Assembly (NCBI RefSeq): GCF_047607445.1
Contig: NZ_JBLKRT010000017.1
Span: 18,973-82,972, forward strand
Direction: 5' to 3'
DNA: 64,000 nt
DNA from: Crystallibacter sulfonylureivorans_A
Lineage (GTDB): Bacteria > Actinomycetota > Actinomycetes > Actinomycetales > Micrococcaceae
The notes beneath the pieces were generated by a model. The model had not been told where the DNA came from. It saw nothing but the letters and a program-made list of their open reading frames with translations, and ran no database searches. This document shows positions 24,965 to 32,680 of this stretch, one piece after another (the first letter of the stretch is position 1; each line of letters begins with the position of its first letter). A program made the translations under genes and the position numbers.

Positions 24965-24979
24965 TATCTACGTCCATAG
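24965..24979 (-). promoter_or_regulatory. Predicted VanR operator upstream of SBP-1
   Basis: TATCTACGTCCATAG differs at one of 15 positions from the motif upstream of ligM (13297-13311). It is 58 bp before the SBP-1 start codon. Confidence 0.6.
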
Positions 24980-25085
24980 TGTTCGCCGTCAACGAAGCAT
25001 CCGGATTGTTATCAAAGCCGATCCCATGGCGCAGCGGTGGGGGATGCGGCTCCGCCCGAGCGGGACGTCGCGTCCGCTGCCGGCC

Positions 25086-26084
25086 CTACTGGGTGCTGGC
25101 AGGGAGCAGGGCGTCGAGATCCACTTCCTCGTCCACGGTGCCGTACTTCAGTACAGCATCAGCGAGCGTCTGTGCGGCGTCGCGGTCGAACTGCGGGTCG
25201 AAGCGCGGCAACACGATTTCCTGCAGCAGTGCCGGGTCTGTCTTGGTGTAGGTGCCGATGATCTCCCGGACCTCGTCTGGGTTCTCTTGCGCGTAGTTCA
25301 TCGACTTGGTCATGGCCGCAGTGAACTTCTCCACCAGCTCCGGATCCTGCTGGATCTTGTCCGCCGAGGCGAAGTAGCCACCGATGTCCAGGTTCGGGTG
25401 GGTCCCGCGGTACGGCCAAGCCACTACCCGCGCCCCGCTCTTGATGGCGGAGGTCAGGAAGGGCTCCAAGATGAGGGCGGCGTCCACTTGGCCGTTCTCC
25501 ACGGCGGCCAGTGCGTCAGGGAATGCGACTTCCACGAACTTCAGGGTCGAGCCGTCGCCGCCGGCCTTGTCCACGGCGGTCCGGATGGTGGTGTCACCGA
25601 TGTTGGCCAGATTGTTGGAGGAGACCGTCTTGCCTTCCAGATCGGTGACCGACTTGATGTCCGAATCCTTCGCCACCACGACGCCGGCAAAGTCGACGTC
25701 GTCCTGGTCAGAGGCACGGGTTCCGTTAACCACATACTTCAGGTCCAGCCCCTGATCGCGGGCCACCATCAGCGAGACGGTGTTGCCGAAGGCGAAGTCG
25801 AAGCTGCCACTCACCACGCCCGGAACGGAGACCGCGCCGCCGGTGGTGTTCTCGATGGTCAGATCGAGCCCTTCCTCTTCGAAGAACCCTTTGGCCTTGC
25901 CCAGGTGGAGGGGCGCCACGTCGCCGATCGGAATCGCCCCCACCGTCACTGCAGTCATCCCCTCCGCCGGCGAAGCGCCGCCGCCGTCGGTTGCCGCCGG
26001 CCCGCCGGACGGCGACCCGCCGCCGCAGGCCGCCAGGGCTGCCGTGACGGCGGCGGCACAGACGATGGTGACAAGTCGCTTCAT
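25086..26084 (-). CDS. ABC transporter solute-binding lipoprotein, NitT/TauT family (SBP-2)
   Basis: Binding protein of 332 residues with a lipobox (LAACGGG), a low-complexity Gly/Ala linker, and the domain segments VGAIPIGDVAPLHLGKAKGFF, VSGSFDFAFGNTVSLMV, KTVSSNNLANIGD and FPDALAAVENGQVDAALILEP. It aligns closely with SBP-1 through to a shared end (LDALLP versus MEALLP), so the two are paralogues from a duplication. The ATG at 26084 follows GAGGGA. The 178-bp gap to SBP-1 carries its own operator-like site, so the genes are probably transcribed separately. No known-type operator was seen upstream of SBP-2. Confidence 0.82.
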   Translation of the reverse strand: MKRLVTIVCAAAVTAALAACGGGSPSGGPAATDGGGASPAEGMTAVTVGAIPIGDVAPLHLGKAKGFFEEEGLDLTIENTTGGAVSVPGVVSGSFDFAFGNTVSLMVARDQGLDLKYVVNGTRASDQDDVDFAGVVVAKDSDIKSVTDLEGKTVSSNNLANIGDTTIRTAVDKAGGDGSTLKFVEVAFPDALAAVENGQVDAALILEPFLTSAIKSGARVVAWPYRGTHPNLDIGGYFASADKIQQDPELVEKFTAAMTKSMNYAQENPDEVREIIGTYTKTDPALLQEIVLPRFDPQFDRDAAQTLADAVLKYGTVDEEVDLDALLPASTQ

Positions 26085-26232
26085 GGTGCACTCCCTCGTG
26101 TCGTTTCACGGTTTCTTGGGAGTCTAGGCAGCGACCGTTTGGCAGGCCACAGTCCGGGCCTGCAAGCCCCGCTCAACACTGTTAAAACTTCTATCGGCGG
26201 CCCGAAGCCGCCGCGCCCGCGGCGCCACACGC

Positions 26233-26272
26233 AGCAGGGGCGGCTCCCGGAATCCCGGAAACCGCCCCTGCT
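26233..26272 (-). terminator. Terminator hairpin after SBP-3
   Basis: AGCAGGGGCGG (26233-26243) pairs perfectly with CCGCCCCTGCT (26262-26272), 17 bp past the SBP-3 stop on the minus strand. It separates SBP-3 from SBP-2. Confidence 0.65.
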
Positions 26273-26288
26273 CAAAGCTGGACCGGAC

Positions 26289-27284
26289 CTACTTTACGGT
26301 CATGGCCTGCACGTCCGGCTGGTTGTCTACGTACTTGTACTTGACCATCAGCTCACCCATGTCGCTGAGCACCTGGCTGCGCACCTCGCCGTCGAACACC
26401 TCCATCTTGAGGTTCTTGGCCACCTCTTCCGGCATGCCCATGAACTCCGGCAGGACAGCGCGCACGCTGTCGTTGTCCGCTTCGGCACCCTTCAGGGTTT
26501 CGGTCACGGCGGCCTTGAAGTCGGCAACGATCTCAGGGTTCTGCTCGGCGTAGCTGCCGCTGGTGAACGTCACCATGGTGGGCAGGCCCGGCAGAGTCTT
26601 CTGGTTCGGGTAGCCCAACAGCTTGTAGTCCTTGTTGGCCAACGCCTTGGACTGGAACGGCTCCGGAACCCAGATGGCGTCCACGTTGCCACGTTCCAGC
26701 TGCGCTTCCATGTCCGGGAACGGCATTTCGCTGAACTTCAGCTTCGACGGATCAGCACCATCCTCGGCAGCCGACTCCATAATGGTCAGGTCGCCCTGGG
26801 TTTTGAGCGTGTTCACGGCAGTGGTCTTGCCGGCCAGATCGGCGAAGCTCTCGATCCCCGAATCGGCCTTGACGATCACCGCGTTGTTGTCTTCGCCTTC
26901 AGCCCGGGAAGCGCTGTAGCCCGAGACGATTTTCATGTCCAGGCCCTTGTCCACCGCGGTCATCACTGACAGCGGGTTGCCTACCGCAAAGTTCATCGTG
27001 CCAGTGGAAACAGCCGGCAGCATTGCCGCGCCGCCCTGGCCGGTCTGCAGCTCGACGTCGAGCCCGTGTTTTTCAAAGATGCCTTCGTCGATGCCGTACT
27101 GCATGGCGCCGGACGGGGCGATCGGCAGCACGCCCACCGCGATCTTGGTCAGGCCGCTGTCCGCGGCGCCGGACTCCGCGGCCGGGGCTTCGCTGGATCC
27201 GGACGGAGAGCCCGACCCGCAACCGGTCAGTGCCATGGCGGCAATCGCGCCGCCGGCCAACAATTTGGCCAGATGCTTCTTCAT
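26289..27284 (-). CDS. ABC transporter solute-binding lipoprotein, NitT/TauT family (SBP-3)
   Basis: Third binding protein, 331 residues, with lipobox LTGCGSG and a Ser/Ala/Glu linker. Domain segments are IAVGVLPIAPSGAMQYGIDEGIFEKHG (in part, about residues 46-72), TGTMNFAVGNPLSVM, KTTAVNTLKTQGD and FPDMEAQLERGNVDAIWVPEP. It is more diverged than SBP-1 is from SBP-2, notably GAMQYG where they have APLHLG or APIYLG in the ligand-facing loop. The ATG at 27284 follows AAGGAG. A PhdR-type site about 90 bp upstream suggests a phenylpropanoid ligand, which is inference. Confidence 0.82.
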   Translation of the reverse strand: MKKHLAKLLAGGAIAAMALTGCGSGSPSGSSEAPAAESGAADSGLTKIAVGVLPIAPSGAMQYGIDEGIFEKHGLDVELQTGQGGAAMLPAVSTGTMNFAVGNPLSVMTAVDKGLDMKIVSGYSASRAEGEDNNAVIVKADSGIESFADLAGKTTAVNTLKTQGDLTIMESAAEDGADPSKLKFSEMPFPDMEAQLERGNVDAIWVPEPFQSKALANKDYKLLGYPNQKTLPGLPTMVTFTSGSYAEQNPEIVADFKAAVTETLKGAEADNDSVRAVLPEFMGMPEEVAKNLKMEVFDGEVRSQVLSDMGELMVKYKYVDNQPDVQAMTVK

Positions 27285-27372
27285 GAATCGCTCCTTGGGT
27301 CCGTGGTGCCGTCCCCCGACCGTCGAGGGCTGACTGTGATCAGCACCACAGCTGAGTACAACGTAGAGTCAA

Positions 27373-27394
27373 TAGTTGAATAAATCAATAGTTG
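27373..27394. promoter_or_regulatory. Predicted PhdR operator upstream of SBP-3
   Basis: The segment matches the phdA site at 23787-23808 in 20 of 22 positions and keeps the TTGA-N5-TCAA centre. It is about 90 bp before the SBP-3 start on the minus strand. Confidence 0.65.
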
Positions 27395-27479
27395 TGGCCC
27401 GTTTGTGACGTTCGCTTTGGTCACGGCAGCGGTTCCGGCCTCAGCACCGAACCCGACCACGGCGCCGGGCCGTTCCGGC

Positions 27480-27520
27480 CCCGGCTCCAACCACCGAAAC
27501 AGAGAGCGGCTGGAGCCGGG
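27480..27520 (-). terminator. Terminator hairpin after phdE
   Basis: CCCGGCTCCA (27480-27489) pairs perfectly with TGGAGCCGGG (27511-27520), 36 bp past the phdE stop on the minus strand, at the end of the phdBCDE operon. Confidence 0.55.
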
Positions 27521-27555
27521 ACCGGGCACAGCCGGGCTATCACACAGCCGGGCTG

Positions 27556-28011
27556 TCAGACGTAGAAGCGCGCCAGGAACTCAGCGATGACCGCGGGACG
27601 CTCCTCGCCCTCGATCTCGATGGTGTTGTTGGTCTTGATCTGCACGCCGCCCTTGACCTCCGTGACCTCGGAGATGGTGGAGTGCATGCGGACCTTGGCG
27701 CCGGCCTTGACCGGGTTGGTGAAGCGCACCCGGTCGAGTCCGTAGTTGACCTTGGTCTTGACACCTTCCACGTCGAACAGTTCGCTCCACAGCGGGATGA
27801 CCAGGGACAAAGTCAGGAAGCCGTGCGCGATCGGTGCACCGAAGGGGCCTTCCTTGGCCTTCTCCACGTCGGTGTGGATCCACTGGTGGTCGTCGGTGGC
27901 ATCCGCGAAGGTGTTGATCTGGTCCTGGGTGATCTCCCGGTAGTCGGTGTACCCGAGGTCTTTGCCGACCAGGTTGGGCAGATCTTCGAAGTTGACGACG
28001 GTGTTGCTCAT
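27556..28011 (-). CDS. phdE: MaoC-type enoyl-CoA hydratase
   Basis: Single hot-dog-fold hydratase of 151 residues, predicted to add water to hydroxycinnamoyl-CoA. The hydratase-2 motif reads ADATDDHQWIHTD with the catalytic Asp41 and His46, then GAPIAHGFLTLSL. The C-terminal KTNNTIEIEGEERPAVIAEF fits the MaoC fold. It is the last gene of a four-gene minus-strand run, 34 bp after phdD. The gene order B-C-D-E matches what I recall of the phd cluster of C. glutamicum, where the hydratase is phdE. Confidence 0.83.
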   Translation of the reverse strand: MSNTVVNFEDLPNLVGKDLGYTDYREITQDQINTFADATDDHQWIHTDVEKAKEGPFGAPIAHGFLTLSLVIPLWSELFDVEGVKTKVNYGLDRVRFTNPVKAGAKVRMHSTISEVTEVKGGVQIKTNNTIEIEGEERPAVIAEFLARFYV

Positions 28012-28045
28012 GATTGCTCCTTGGGGAATGGGTTGTAGCTGTGGT

Positions 28046-29224
28046 TTAGCGGAAGGCGCCGGTTCCGGTAATGGCCCGGCCCACGATCAGGGCGTTGATT
28101 TCGTGCGTGCCCTCGTAGGAATAGACGGCCTCTGCATCGGCGTGGAAGCGCGCGACGTCGGTGTCCAGCGTGATGCCGTTGCCTCCGACCACTTCCCGCG
28201 CCAGGGCGACGGTCTCACGCATCCGGGCGCTGCAGAACATCTTGGCCAAGGCGGAATTCTCGTCCTTGTAGATGCCTTCCTCCTGCTGCTGGGTCAGCCG
28301 CACCGCCATGCCGAGCGACGCGGTGACGTTGCCGAGCATGGTGGCGAGCTTCTCCTGAATCAGCTGGAAGCCGGCCAGCGGCTTGCCGAACTGTTTCCGC
28401 TCCTTGACGTAGCGCAGCGCGGCCTCGTAGGCCCCGGCCTGCAGCCCGGTGGCGATCCAGGCAACGTCGGAGCGCATGTTTCGCAGCAGCGAGGCCACGT
28501 CCGCGAACGAGTTCACATTCTGCAGCCGGGCCGAGTCCGGGACCCGCACGCCGGTCAGCGTGATGTCAGCGTTTTGCATCATCCGCAGCGAGGTCTTGCG
28601 CAGGATTTTGGAAAGCTCGACGCCGGGGGCATCGGTCGGCACCAGGAAGCACTTGACCTGGCCGTCGGCCTGGTCGCGGGCGAAGATGGCGAGCACATCG
28701 GCGGTAACAGCTCCGCCGATCCAGCGCTTGGCGCCGTCGATAATCCATTCGTCGCCGTCGCGCCGGGCGCTGGTTTCCAGACCGCCGGCGATGTCCGATC
28801 CGTGTTCCGGTTCGGTCAGCGCGAAAACGCCCTTGAACTCGAAGCTGCGGATCTTCGGGTCCAGCTCGGCGGCCTGCTCTGCGCTGCCGCCCAGGTTGAC
28901 CGCCGTGCGGAACAGCCCGGACTGTGCGTTGTAGAAGGTGGCAACAGATGCGTCCGTCCGGGCGAGTTCAAAGTTGCGGAATCCTTCGTACAGCCCGGAC
29001 GGCTTGGCGCCGCCCTCGGTCAGCTCCGCTGGGGCCATCAGGTCCAGGTCGTAGAGCGGCTGCGCTATCTGGTACGGGAACTCGCCTTGCTCCCAGTAGT
29101 CGGCCAGCAGCGGGTGGACCTGTTCCTGCAGCACCGTGCGCAGCCGGCCGAGCACGCTGCGTTCGGCGTCGGTCAGCAGCGTGGCGTAGCCGTACTGGTC
29201 GGACGGGTAGAACTGCTCGGCCAT
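28046..29224 (-). CDS. phdD: Acyl-CoA dehydrogenase (phenylpropanoyl-CoA dehydrogenase)
   Basis: FAD-dependent dehydrogenase of 392 residues that would oxidise saturated side chains, such as 3-(4-hydroxyphenyl)propionyl-CoA, to the enoyl-CoA. Features: FALTEPEHGSDIAGGLETSA for FAD and substrate binding, RWIGGAVTADVLAIFAR, RKQFGKPLAGFQLIQEKLA, and REVVGGNGI with the YSYEGTHEIN segment holding the catalytic Glu. An in-frame ATG at 29257 overlaps the phdC stop (ATGA) and is an alternative start; the 29224 ATG has the better ribosome site (AGAAAGG). Rhodococcus couNOM lacks such a gene, so this strain may use dihydro forms as well. Confidence 0.83.
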   Translation of the reverse strand: MAEQFYPSDQYGYATLLTDAERSVLGRLRTVLQEQVHPLLADYWEQGEFPYQIAQPLYDLDLMAPAELTEGGAKPSGLYEGFRNFELARTDASVATFYNAQSGLFRTAVNLGGSAEQAAELDPKIRSFEFKGVFALTEPEHGSDIAGGLETSARRDGDEWIIDGAKRWIGGAVTADVLAIFARDQADGQVKCFLVPTDAPGVELSKILRKTSLRMMQNADITLTGVRVPDSARLQNVNSFADVASLLRNMRSDVAWIATGLQAGAYEAALRYVKERKQFGKPLAGFQLIQEKLATMLGNVTASLGMAVRLTQQQEEGIYKDENSALAKMFCSARMRETVALAREVVGGNGITLDTDVARFHADAEAVYSYEGTHEINALIVGRAITGTGAFR

Positions 29225-29253
29225 GGTTCCGGCCCTTTCTGCGGCGACGGCGC

Positions 29254-30156
29254 TCATCGCTGCGCCCCGTCCAGCCCCAGCAGCCGCACGGCGTTGTCCT
29301 TCAGGATCTTCGGGCGCACCTCGTCCTTCAGCGGCAGGTCCGCGAAGGCACCCAGCCACTTCTCCGGGGTGATCAGCGGGTAGTCGGTGCCGAAGAGCAC
29401 CTTGTCCTGCAGCACCGAGTTGGAGAGCTTCACCAGCGACTCCGGGAAGTACTTCGGCGACCAGCCGGACAGGTCGATGAACACGTTCGACTTGTGCGTG
29501 GCAATCGAGTTGGCCTCGTCCTGCCAGGGCACCGACGGGTGCGCCATGATGATCTGGAACTGGGGGAAGTCCGCGGCGATCTCGTCCAGCAGCAGCGGGT
29601 TGGAGTAGCCCAGCTTGATTCCGGATCCGCCGGGGGTGCCGGCACCCATGCCGTTCTGCCCGGTATGGAAGACGGCCGGCAGGCCAAGCGACTCCAGCGC
29701 CTCCCACAGCGGGTAGTACCGCTCGTCGGATGGGTTGAAGCCCTGCAGGCTGGGGTGGAATTTGAACCCGCGCACGCCGTAGTCCTCGACCAGCAGCTTC
29801 GCCCGGTCGATAGCCTCGGCGCCGGTGAGCGGATCGACCGAGCCGAACGGGATCAGCACGTCGTTGTTCCGGGCTGCCCCCTCGGCAATATCCTCGATGC
29901 TGTTCGGCTGGTGCTTCAACCGGGTCCGGGCGTCCACGGTGAACACCACGGCGGCCATCTTGAGCTCCCGGTAGGTGGCTGCAATCGCATCCAGCGAGGG
30001 GGTCCGCTCCTCGGCCTTGAAGTACTTGCTCGAGGCGTCCATCAGTTCCTGCGGCAGCGAGACGTGCCCGTGGCCGTCGATCTCGACATGCACATGCATA
30101 TCGATCGCGGTCAGCGAGGCGACATCCAGGCCCAGTTCGTAGCGCACGGGTGCCAT
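29254..30156 (-). CDS. phdC: Amidohydrolase-family beta-ketoacyl-CoA hydrolase
   Basis: Metal-dependent hydrolase of 300 residues that probably cleaves 4-hydroxyphenyl-beta-ketopropionyl-CoA, releasing the aromatic acid. This replaces a thiolase plus thioesterase. Metal ligands visible are His21 and His23 (DMHVH), His164 (VFHTGQ), His206 (MAHPS) and Asp258 (GTDYP). In Rhodococcus CouO the matching Asp is at 257, from memory. It starts 2 bp after phdB and ends overlapping the upstream start option for phdD, so coupling is tight. Other family-2 amidohydrolases are decarboxylases, a less likely alternative here. Confidence 0.85.
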   Translation of the reverse strand: MAPVRYELGLDVASLTAIDMHVHVEIDGHGHVSLPQELMDASSKYFKAEERTPSLDAIAATYRELKMAAVVFTVDARTRLKHQPNSIEDIAEGAARNNDVLIPFGSVDPLTGAEAIDRAKLLVEDYGVRGFKFHPSLQGFNPSDERYYPLWEALESLGLPAVFHTGQNGMGAGTPGGSGIKLGYSNPLLLDEIAADFPQFQIIMAHPSVPWQDEANSIATHKSNVFIDLSGWSPKYFPESLVKLSNSVLQDKVLFGTDYPLITPEKWLGAFADLPLKDEVRPKILKDNAVRLLGLDGAQR

Positions 30157-30158
30157 CG

Positions 30159-31091
30159 CTACTTCGCCGCCGGCTCAGGCTGCAGTTCGGCCGGCAGTTC
30201 GGGGAATTCCTCGCCCACGCTCTGCAGCCGGCCCCCCAGGAGGTCATCGAAGCGCTCCATCAGCGCCTCGTAGGTCCAGCCGCCGTCAACAAACTCGGTA
30301 ACCACGGCTTCCGGATGGGACCACAGCTGCAGGCGGTCGCCGCCAACGCCGATCGCCTGGCCGGTCACCTTGGCCGCGGCGTCGGAGGCGAGGTAGGCAA
30401 CCAGGCCGGCAACGTCGTCGGCCGTGCCAAAGCCCAGGTCCTTGCGGAAGAAGTCCGGCATCGCCTCGCCGCGTTCGTCGGCCTCCACCGCCTTCTGGAA
30501 GAACGGCACGGTCTTGGTCATCGCCGTGGCGGCCACCGGGATGATGGCGTTGGCGGTAACGCCGGCCCTCTTCATCTCCAGCGCCCACGTGCGGACCATG
30601 CCCACAATGCCGGCCTTCGCGGCGGCGTAGTTGGTCTGGCCGAAGTTGCCGCGCTGGCCGGTCGGCGAGCCGATGGTGATGATGCGGCCGGCCACGCCGT
30701 TCTCCTTGAAGTGGGCGTAGGCCTCGCGGACGCAGGTGAAGGTGCCGCGCAGGTGCACGTTGATCACCAGGTCGAAGTCCTCATCCGTCATCTTCAACAG
30801 CGACTTGTCCCGCAGCACGCCGGCATTGGTCACCAGGATGTCCAGCCCGCCGAAGGTCTCGACGGCGGTGCTCACCAACTGCTTGGCGGTCTCGGTGGAG
30901 CCCACCGGAGCGACGACGGCGGTGGCCTTGCCGCCGGCGGCCGTGATGCTGGCGACAGCCTCCTCAGCCACCTGAGCGTCAACATCATTGACGACGACGG
31001 CGGCGCCCTGGCGGGCAAGTTCCTGGGCATAGGCCAGGCCGAGGCCGCGGCCGCTTCCGGTGACGATGGCTACTTTTCCGGCCAGTGACAT
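30159..31091 (-). CDS. phdB: Short-chain 3-hydroxyacyl-CoA dehydrogenase
   Basis: NAD(P)-dependent SDR of 310 residues, first gene of the phdBCDE operon. The cofactor loop is TGSGRGLG (11-18), then NAG (89-91), and the catalytic Ser142, Tyr155 and Lys159. It would oxidise the 3-hydroxyphenylpropionyl-CoA formed by PhdE. The extra C-terminal region of about 50 residues (WSHPEAVVTEF, TYEALMERFDDLL) is also found in the SDR part of peroxisomal multifunctional enzymes. It is divergent from phdR, with a 25-bp palindrome in the gap. The start at 31091 follows AAGGAG. Confidence 0.85.
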   Translation of the reverse strand: MSLAGKVAIVTGSGRGLGLAYAQELARQGAAVVVNDVDAQVAEEAVASITAAGGKATAVVAPVGSTETAKQLVSTAVETFGGLDILVTNAGVLRDKSLLKMTDEDFDLVINVHLRGTFTCVREAYAHFKENGVAGRIITIGSPTGQRGNFGQTNYAAAKAGIVGMVRTWALEMKRAGVTANAIIPVAATAMTKTVPFFQKAVEADERGEAMPDFFRKDLGFGTADDVAGLVAYLASDAAAKVTGQAIGVGGDRLQLWSHPEAVVTEFVDGGWTYEALMERFDDLLGGRLQSVGEEFPELPAELQPEPAAK

Positions 31092-31159
31092 TTGATGCTC
31101 CTTGTTCCTGCACTTGAGGGGTGCATGGGTTTATGCTGGACTGAAACCAATGACAACCC

Positions 31160-31184
31160 ATATGATTGAAAAAGTCAATCATAT
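31160..31184. promoter_or_regulatory. PhdR operator in the phdB-phdR gap
   Basis: A perfect 10+10 palindrome, ATATGATTGA-AAAAG-TCAATCATAT, lies 69 bp before phdB and 30 bp before phdR. It is the longest perfect palindrome of its kind in the window. Its core recurs upstream of phdA and SBP-3. The position suits autorepression by the MarR protein. Confidence 0.8.
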
Positions 31185-31213
31185 TTTCAGGCATCAAGAC
31201 GTAGCGAGGGACC

Positions 31214-31702
31214 ATGCCCGCACCAACCACGGCCGAGGCGGCCACCTCCAGCCAGCCCACGGCAGGAAACGGCGTCGAGCGGCTGTACAGCACGGATCTG
31301 GCCAGCGAGATCGAATTCCTTACTGCGCGGGCGCGGTCGCTGGGCTCGGGCCGGGCCAACAACATGCTCGCTGAACTGGATCTGAAGGTGCGGTCCTATT
31401 CGGTCCTCTCGCTGGCCTGCAGCGGACAGAACCCCTCGCAGCGCGAACTGGCAGACTTCCTGAGCCTGGACCCCAGCCAGATCGTGGCCCTGGTGGATCA
31501 ACTGGAGAAGCGCGGGGCCGTGACACGGGAAGCCGATCCGCGCGACCGCCGGTCCAAGGTCATTGCTCCCACGGCTGCCGGTCGCCGGCTCTACAAGCGG
31601 GCCGAAGCGATCGTCCGCCAGGCCTCGGACCACTCGCTGGCCCAGCTGAACGACCAGGAGCGCGAAACACTGCGCGACCTGCTCCGCCGTATCGCCTTCT
31701 GA
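31214..31702 (+). CDS. phdR: MarR-family repressor of phenylpropanoid catabolism
   Basis: Winged-helix regulator of 162 residues. The recognition region is NPSQRELADFLSLDPSQIVALVDQLEKRG (about residues 74-102) and the wing is ADPRDRRSKVIAPT; the C-terminal helices dimerise. By analogy with PhdR and CouR, a hydroxycinnamoyl-CoA would release it from DNA. The ATG at 31214 follows GCGAGGGA. It faces phdB across a perfect 25-bp palindrome. Predicted regulon: phdR, phdBCDE, phdA, SBP-3, and possibly the MFS gene at 16510. Confidence 0.82.
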   Translation: MPAPTTAEAATSSQPTAGNGVERLYSTDLASEIEFLTARARSLGSGRANNMLAELDLKVRSYSVLSLACSGQNPSQRELADFLSLDPSQIVALVDQLEKRGAVTREADPRDRRSKVIAPTAAGRRLYKRAEAIVRQASDHSLAQLNDQERETLRDLLRRIAF

Positions 31703-31760
31703 CGCCTGGCGGGGGCAGGCGCTGATTAACAACAACCGCTCCCGGACGTCGGTTAAACAA

Positions 31761-31799
31761 CGGAGCCGGCCACTTCCGCGAAGGAAGCGGCCGGCTCCG
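31761..31799. terminator. Convergent terminator between phdR and the ABC importer
   Basis: Arms of about 17 bp with one mismatch (CGGAGCCGGCC...GGCCGGCTCCG) and a 5-base loop, between two genes that end toward each other. Confidence 0.65.
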
Positions 31800-31816
31800 G
31801 CGCTTATCAGGCGCGG

Positions 31817-32680
31817 CTAGCTTGCGCTGCCGGCCTGGGTGGCGGCCGCGGGGCGGTGGCCCTGCTTGGCGCGCTGGATCTGCTCGTAGACGTGGTGGCG
31901 CAGCTCGGTGAACCGCGGCAGTGCGCGGGTGTTGAGCTGGTCGCGCTCGTCCGGCAGGTCGATTTCCAGGTCTTCCTGGATCACGGTCGGCGAGGAGGAC
32001 AGGATGATCACGCGCTGGCCCAGGTACACCGATTCGTCGATGTCATGGGTGACGAACAGGACGGTCACGCCGAGCTTCTTCCAGACCGTGCGGATCAAAT
32101 CCTCCAGGTCGGCGCGGGTCTGCGCGTCAACGGCCGCGAACGGCTCGTCCATCAACAGCACCTCGGGCTGGTAGGCCACGGCACGGGCAATCGCCACGCG
32201 CTGCTGCATACCGCCGGAGAGCTGCCACGGGTAGGACTGCGGCACATGGTCCAGGCCAACGGCCTCCAGGGCCTCGTCCACCAGCTTGTCCCGCTCGGCC
32301 TTGTTCATCCCGGCGTTCTTCAGCGGCAGTTCCACGTTCTCGCGGACCCGCATCCAGGGGAACAGCGAGCGGCCGTATTCCTGGAACACCACCGCCATCT
32401 TCTTCGGCGGGCCGGTCACCCGAGCGCCGTCCAGCAGCACTTCGCCCTCGGTCGGGGCCAACAGCCCGGAGATGCACTTGAGCAGGGTGGTCTTGCCGGA
32501 ACCGGACGGACCCACCAGGCAGGCCAGCTCCCCCGCCTTCAGGTCGAAAGTCAGGTTGCGCACCGCCTCGATGTCGCCGCCGTCGGTGTGGTAGACCTTC
32601 TTGACGCCGCGGACCGAGAGCATCGCCTGGCCTTCGGGCAGGGTCCTGCCGGTGGAAACGGGAGTGGTTTCAGGCTGCAT
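31817..32680 (-). CDS. ABC transporter ATP-binding protein, NitT/TauT (SsuB-like) family
   Basis: Importer ATPase of 287 residues. Motifs: Walker A GPSGSGKTT, Q-loop VFQEYGRSLFPW, signature LSGGMQQR, Walker B VLLMDEPFAAVD and switch VTHDIDES. The DERDQL-N segment near the C-terminus is common in nitrate/sulfonate/taurine ATPases. Its start lies 11 bp inside the end of the upstream permease gene, so the three genes form a tight operon. It has no binding protein in its own operon; the three orphan lipoproteins at 23912-27284 are the obvious partners. Confidence 0.88.
   Translation of the reverse strand: MQPETTPVSTGRTLPEGQAMLSVRGVKKVYHTDGGDIEAVRNLTFDLKAGELACLVGPSGSGKTTLLKCISGLLAPTEGEVLLDGARVTGPPKKMAVVFQEYGRSLFPWMRVRENVELPLKNAGMNKAERDKLVDEALEAVGLDHVPQSYPWQLSGGMQQRVAIARAVAYQPEVLLMDEPFAAVDAQTRADLEDLIRTVWKKLGVTVLFVTHDIDESVYLGQRVIILSSSPTVIQEDLEIDLPDERDQLNTRALPRFTELRHHVYEQIQRAKQGHRPAAATQAGSAS

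Noticed and set aside
27529..27557. Direct repeat ACAGCCGGGCT twice beside the phdE stop
   Set aside because: Two short GC-rich copies next to a terminator; too little to call an element.
28046..30247. A single fused protein joining phdC-region sequence to the acyl-CoA dehydrogenase
   Set aside because: The first 330 codons are an out-of-frame reading of the amidohydrolase gene. The true dehydrogenase starts at 29224 or 29257.
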